This document shows, in pieces, positions 62,434 through 64,000 of a DNA stretch of 64,000 nt (the stretch's first letter is position 1; each line of letters starts with the position of its first letter). A program made the position numbers and the translations under genes. The notes under the pieces are model-generated. The model was not told where the DNA came from and did no database searches. It saw only the letters and a program-made list of their open reading frames with translations. Origin of the DNA: Bacteroidales bacterium UBA6828 (GTDB lineage Bacteria; Bacteroidota; Bacteroidia; Bacteroidales; Paludibacteraceae); contig DKEG01000026.1 in assembly GCA_002452095.1 (NCBI GenBank), positions 1-64,000 of the forward strand, in the 5' to 3' direction.

Positions 62434-62464
62434 TTGCACATATCAAATGTTTATCGTAACTTTG
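62434..62464 (+). promoter_or_regulatory. Promoter of the toxin-antitoxin pair
   Basis: TTG (62434-62436), 20 bases, TAACTTTG (62457-62464), 21 bases before the antitoxin ATG. Confidence 0.8.
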
Positions 62465-62485
62465 CAGCGATAAAAAACGAACAAT

Positions 62486-62746
62486 ATGAGTACAGCGGCA
62501 TTACAAAACATTTTATCCGGCATTCAGGCGCACAACCTGACGGCTGCCAATATGCGTTGGTTGGCGGAGCGGTTGTTGGATGCAGCCGATGCGGAGGATA
62601 ATATCCGTCCCTATACGACAGAGGAATTGGAAGCACGTATTGCCAAATCAGAGAATGATATCAGGGCGCATAGAACGTATTCTGCGGATGAGGCGCACCA
62701 TATAATGCAACGAACTATCGGTTCTGCACAACAGAAATGCGAGTAA
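62486..62746 (+). CDS. Antitoxin-like protein
   Basis: An 86-residue helical acidic protein with ELEARIAKSENDIRAHRTYSADEAHHIM near the C-terminus, as in antitoxins paired with ParE/RelE toxins in Bacteroidales. It overlaps the toxin start by ten bases. It probably binds the toxin and represses its own promoter; both are family expectations. Confidence 0.7.
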   Translation: MSTAALQNILSGIQAHNLTAANMRWLAERLLDAADAEDNIRPYTTEELEARIAKSENDIRAHRTYSADEAHHIMQRTIGSAQQKCE

Positions 62747-63043
62747 TTTGGACAGAACAAGCGTTGTCTGCTTGGCAAGAGACGGCAATGTACATATTGG
62801 CAAACTTTGGCAAGCCGTCGCAGATGGAATTCTATCAAAAGACACTGTCTTGGGAGAAGGCTATCTCGCAAATGCCGAACATTGGCAAAGTAGAACCTCT
62901 ATTATCCCATTTGCCAAAGATATATCGAAGCGTAGTGGTGTCACAACAAAATGGTGTATTCGGTGGCGGATGATAGCATTACGATACATGACTTTTGGGA
63001 CACACGCCGTGAACCAAAGTCTCTCGTCAAAGGCACAGAATAA
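62737..63043 (+). pseudogene. ParE/RelE-like toxin, frameshifted
   Basis: MRVIWTEQALSAWQETAMYIL... KIYRSVVVSQQN is the N-terminal two thirds of a ParE/RelE toxin. The frame then ends early at 62973. In the next frame, from 62951 to the TAA at 63041, the sequence reads MVYSVADDSITIHDFWDTRREPKSL, which is the expected C-terminal part (VYxxxDDxIxIxDFWDTRxxP). One base is therefore missing near the A run at 62946-62951. Either the toxin is inactivated, or it is a sequencing or assembly error, or the frame is corrected in expression. Confidence 0.8.
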
Positions 63044-63189
63044 ATCAGATCCTTTCGTTTATAAAGGCTTGGATTGAGATACGTCCCCGCTGACGGACGA
63101 TAAACATAGTCAGCAAATGCAAAGACCCGCGCGGTGGGCTTTCGGTGACGGACACAGCGGTGTCCCGAGAAAGCGGTTGGGTGGGCTTT
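63044..63189. other. Gene-free leader of structured RNA B with hairpins
   Basis: Hairpins CTGAC/GTCAG (63090-63113) and GGACAC/GTGTCC (63150-63165) lie within GCTTTC/GAAAGC arms. GGTGGGCTTT occurs twice. No promoter consensus is clear on the plus strand, so the 5' end of RNA B is open. Confidence 0.55.
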
Positions 63190-63450
63190 GTGGACATAAT
63201 AGTCGCGCAAACGCGCGACAAAGCGTTTACTAACGCTTGCAAATCGACTATTGAAACGTAGGAAATTTCAAGAATGTCATCCGATAGCAAGACATTAGTA
63301 GATGCTCATGGGTGTATCCACACTGGCGTGTACTTGTATAGGTATGCGCTTGTACGATATACACGCGTGGGTTTCTGCAAGTTTTTTCGATGACATGGTT
63401 TCCTACGACCTCAATAGCGGATTTACTAACAGAAGTCCGCGTTTTTTTGT
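63190..63450 (+). ncRNA. Structured RNA, copy B
   Basis: Diverged copy of 49981-50270. The hairpin AAGCGTT/AACGCTT (63221-63238) has TTTACT at its top. GAAACGTAGGAAATTTCA is at 63253-63270 and GGTTTCCTACGACC at 63397-63410. CGTAGGAAA (63257-63265) pairs with TTTCCTACG (63399-63407). CTATTG (63248-63253) pairs with CAATAG (63412-63417); copy A has CTACTG/CAGTAG here, a compensatory change. ATGTCATC (63274-63281) pairs with GATGACAT (63389-63396). The 3' terminator is GCGGA/TCCGC plus seven T (63417-63448). CGACTATT could also pair with AATAGTCG upstream (63198-63205), giving two exclusive folds. Confidence 0.7.
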
Positions 63451-63554
63451 GTGCCTATACGTGATGTGTATATACCCAACAGGTATTGTGGACAGATGCC
63501 TGAGAAAACTGTTATTTACGCGAGTGCCCATAGCAATGTAAAAAACTAATTTGT

Positions 63555-64000
63555 ATGACTGAACAACAAAGACATCAGTATCAGACCATTATCCATGCTC
63601 GGAATTTTCACTACGAGCAGTTTACACGATGGTCAGGGTATTTCTATGTGGTTATCGGTGTATTGTTTATCGGGTATTGCTTGATTGTGCAGACTTCTGC
63701 AGCAAATACAGCAGATAGCCAAGTATTAGGTTGGGTCGTTCTATGTATCGGCTACATGGCAAGTGTGGCAAACTATCTGTCTGTCAACGGGTATGTCTAT
63801 TGGTGGAACCATTGGAATAGCCTTTTGAAGGATTTCGAGAAAAAAGCATGCACGGAAGAAGAAACGGTGTACAATGCTTTGGCGGAAAAGCCCAAATCGG
63901 ATAAACAATGTGGTCTGCTCAAAGGTCGTAATATCTCACCTGAAAAGGTTACGATTGTTTTGGCAGGAATGATGATTTTAGGATGGAGCATCCTGATTGG
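63555..64000 (+). CDS. Membrane protein, partial (RipA-like)
   Basis: An open frame from ATG 63555 runs off the window (148 codons seen). It begins MTEQQRHQYQTIIHARNFHYEQFTRW, followed by a membrane segment (YFYVVIGVLFIGYCLIV), a second (VLGWVVLCIGYMASVANYL), a soluble NGYVYWWNHWNSLLKDFEKK stretch, and a third hydrophobic segment at the edge. The order resembles small RipA-family octameric membrane proteins, but I assign this weakly. It lies about 100 bases after the terminator of structured RNA B. Confidence 0.6.
   Translation, partial: MTEQQRHQYQTIIHARNFHYEQFTRWSGYFYVVIGVLFIGYCLIVQTSAANTADSQVLGWVVLCIGYMASVANYLSVNGYVYWWNHWNSLLKDFEKKACTEEETVYNALAEKPKSDKQCGLLKGRNISPEKVTIVLAGMMILGWSILI

Larger units (their letters stand above)
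61714..62485. other. Gene-free stretch made mostly of repeats
   Basis: About 770 bases with no gene. It includes three CCNNNAAGCNGTAGCATTATAG-like units (61715-61765), GGGGACGCGGACGCC palindromes (61817-61905), a 9-base array (61924-62003), a 35-base direct repeat (two copies), two CTAATCY heptamer arrays, and an 11-base ATAACCAGAAC array. A promoter for the antitoxin gene is at the right end. Confidence 0.75.

Noticed and set aside
63044..63554. tRNA, tmRNA or RNase P RNA
   Set aside because: I see no cloverleaf, CCA end, tag-peptide frame or RNase P core sequence.

Overview
The window looks like chromosomal DNA of an anaerobic member of the Bacteroidales (Bacteroidota), probably uncultured. 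Four things support this: very large secreted proteins ending in type IX secretion (T9SS)-style C-terminal domains; promoters of the Bacteroidota form (TTG, 20 bases, TAnnTTTG); the Bacteroidota omega-like RNA polymerase subunit next to bamD and coaBC; and translation starts with little Shine-Dalgarno signal. No rRNA, tRNA, CRISPR array, transposase or prophage is visible.

Layout. 0.8-18.1 kb: a surface-protein region. It has a three-gene operon (a membrane-anchored Ser/Ala-rich protein and two T9SS-type secreted proteins), a 556-residue secreted protein, a 2068-residue protein built on about ten repeats of about 120 residues, and an outer-membrane beta-barrel protein. 18.5-24.0 kb (minus strand): housekeeping cluster gltX-gmk-nadD-bamD-rpoZ-coaBC. 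24.4-35.5 kb: two giant paralogous adhesin-like proteins that alternate jelly-roll (choice-of-anchor J/MAM-like) and fibronectin III-like modules. 35.6-45.4 kb: ileS, an EFR1-type flavodoxin/ferredoxin, a small lipoprotein, an AsmA-like protein and an M3 peptidase. 45.5-49.9 kb (minus): a type III-like restriction-modification pair. 50.6-52.8 kb: a membrane protein and an Mpl-type murein ligase. 52.9-61.7 kb: a heavy-metal RND efflux locus with a His-rich adaptor, a Spy/CpxP-like protein, an ECF sigma factor carrying its own C-terminal membrane segment, a hydrolase, a CusA/CzcA pump and a TolC-family channel. 62.5-64.0 kb: a toxin-antitoxin pair with a frameshifted toxin, a structured RNA, and a partial membrane-protein gene.

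The least explained signals are outside the ordinary genes. (1) Two diverged copies of one structured RNA, about 300 nt each, lie upstream of the restriction-modification operon and of the last gene. They share invariant blocks, a stem kept by compensatory changes and a 3' terminator; one copy has a near-perfect promoter. (2) Many short tandem arrays with unit lengths of 7, 9, 11 or 12 bases but different unit sequences, plus several REP-like palindromes, fill the intergenic gaps. They also sit inside genes: nadD, gltX, ileS, mod, the AsmA-like gene and the signal peptide of the TolC-family gene. Others form the edges of coaBC, gltX and gmk. (3) The Spy-like protein/membrane-tethered sigma factor/RND pump arrangement resembles the CnrXYH metal-sensing logic, with sigma and membrane segment fused.
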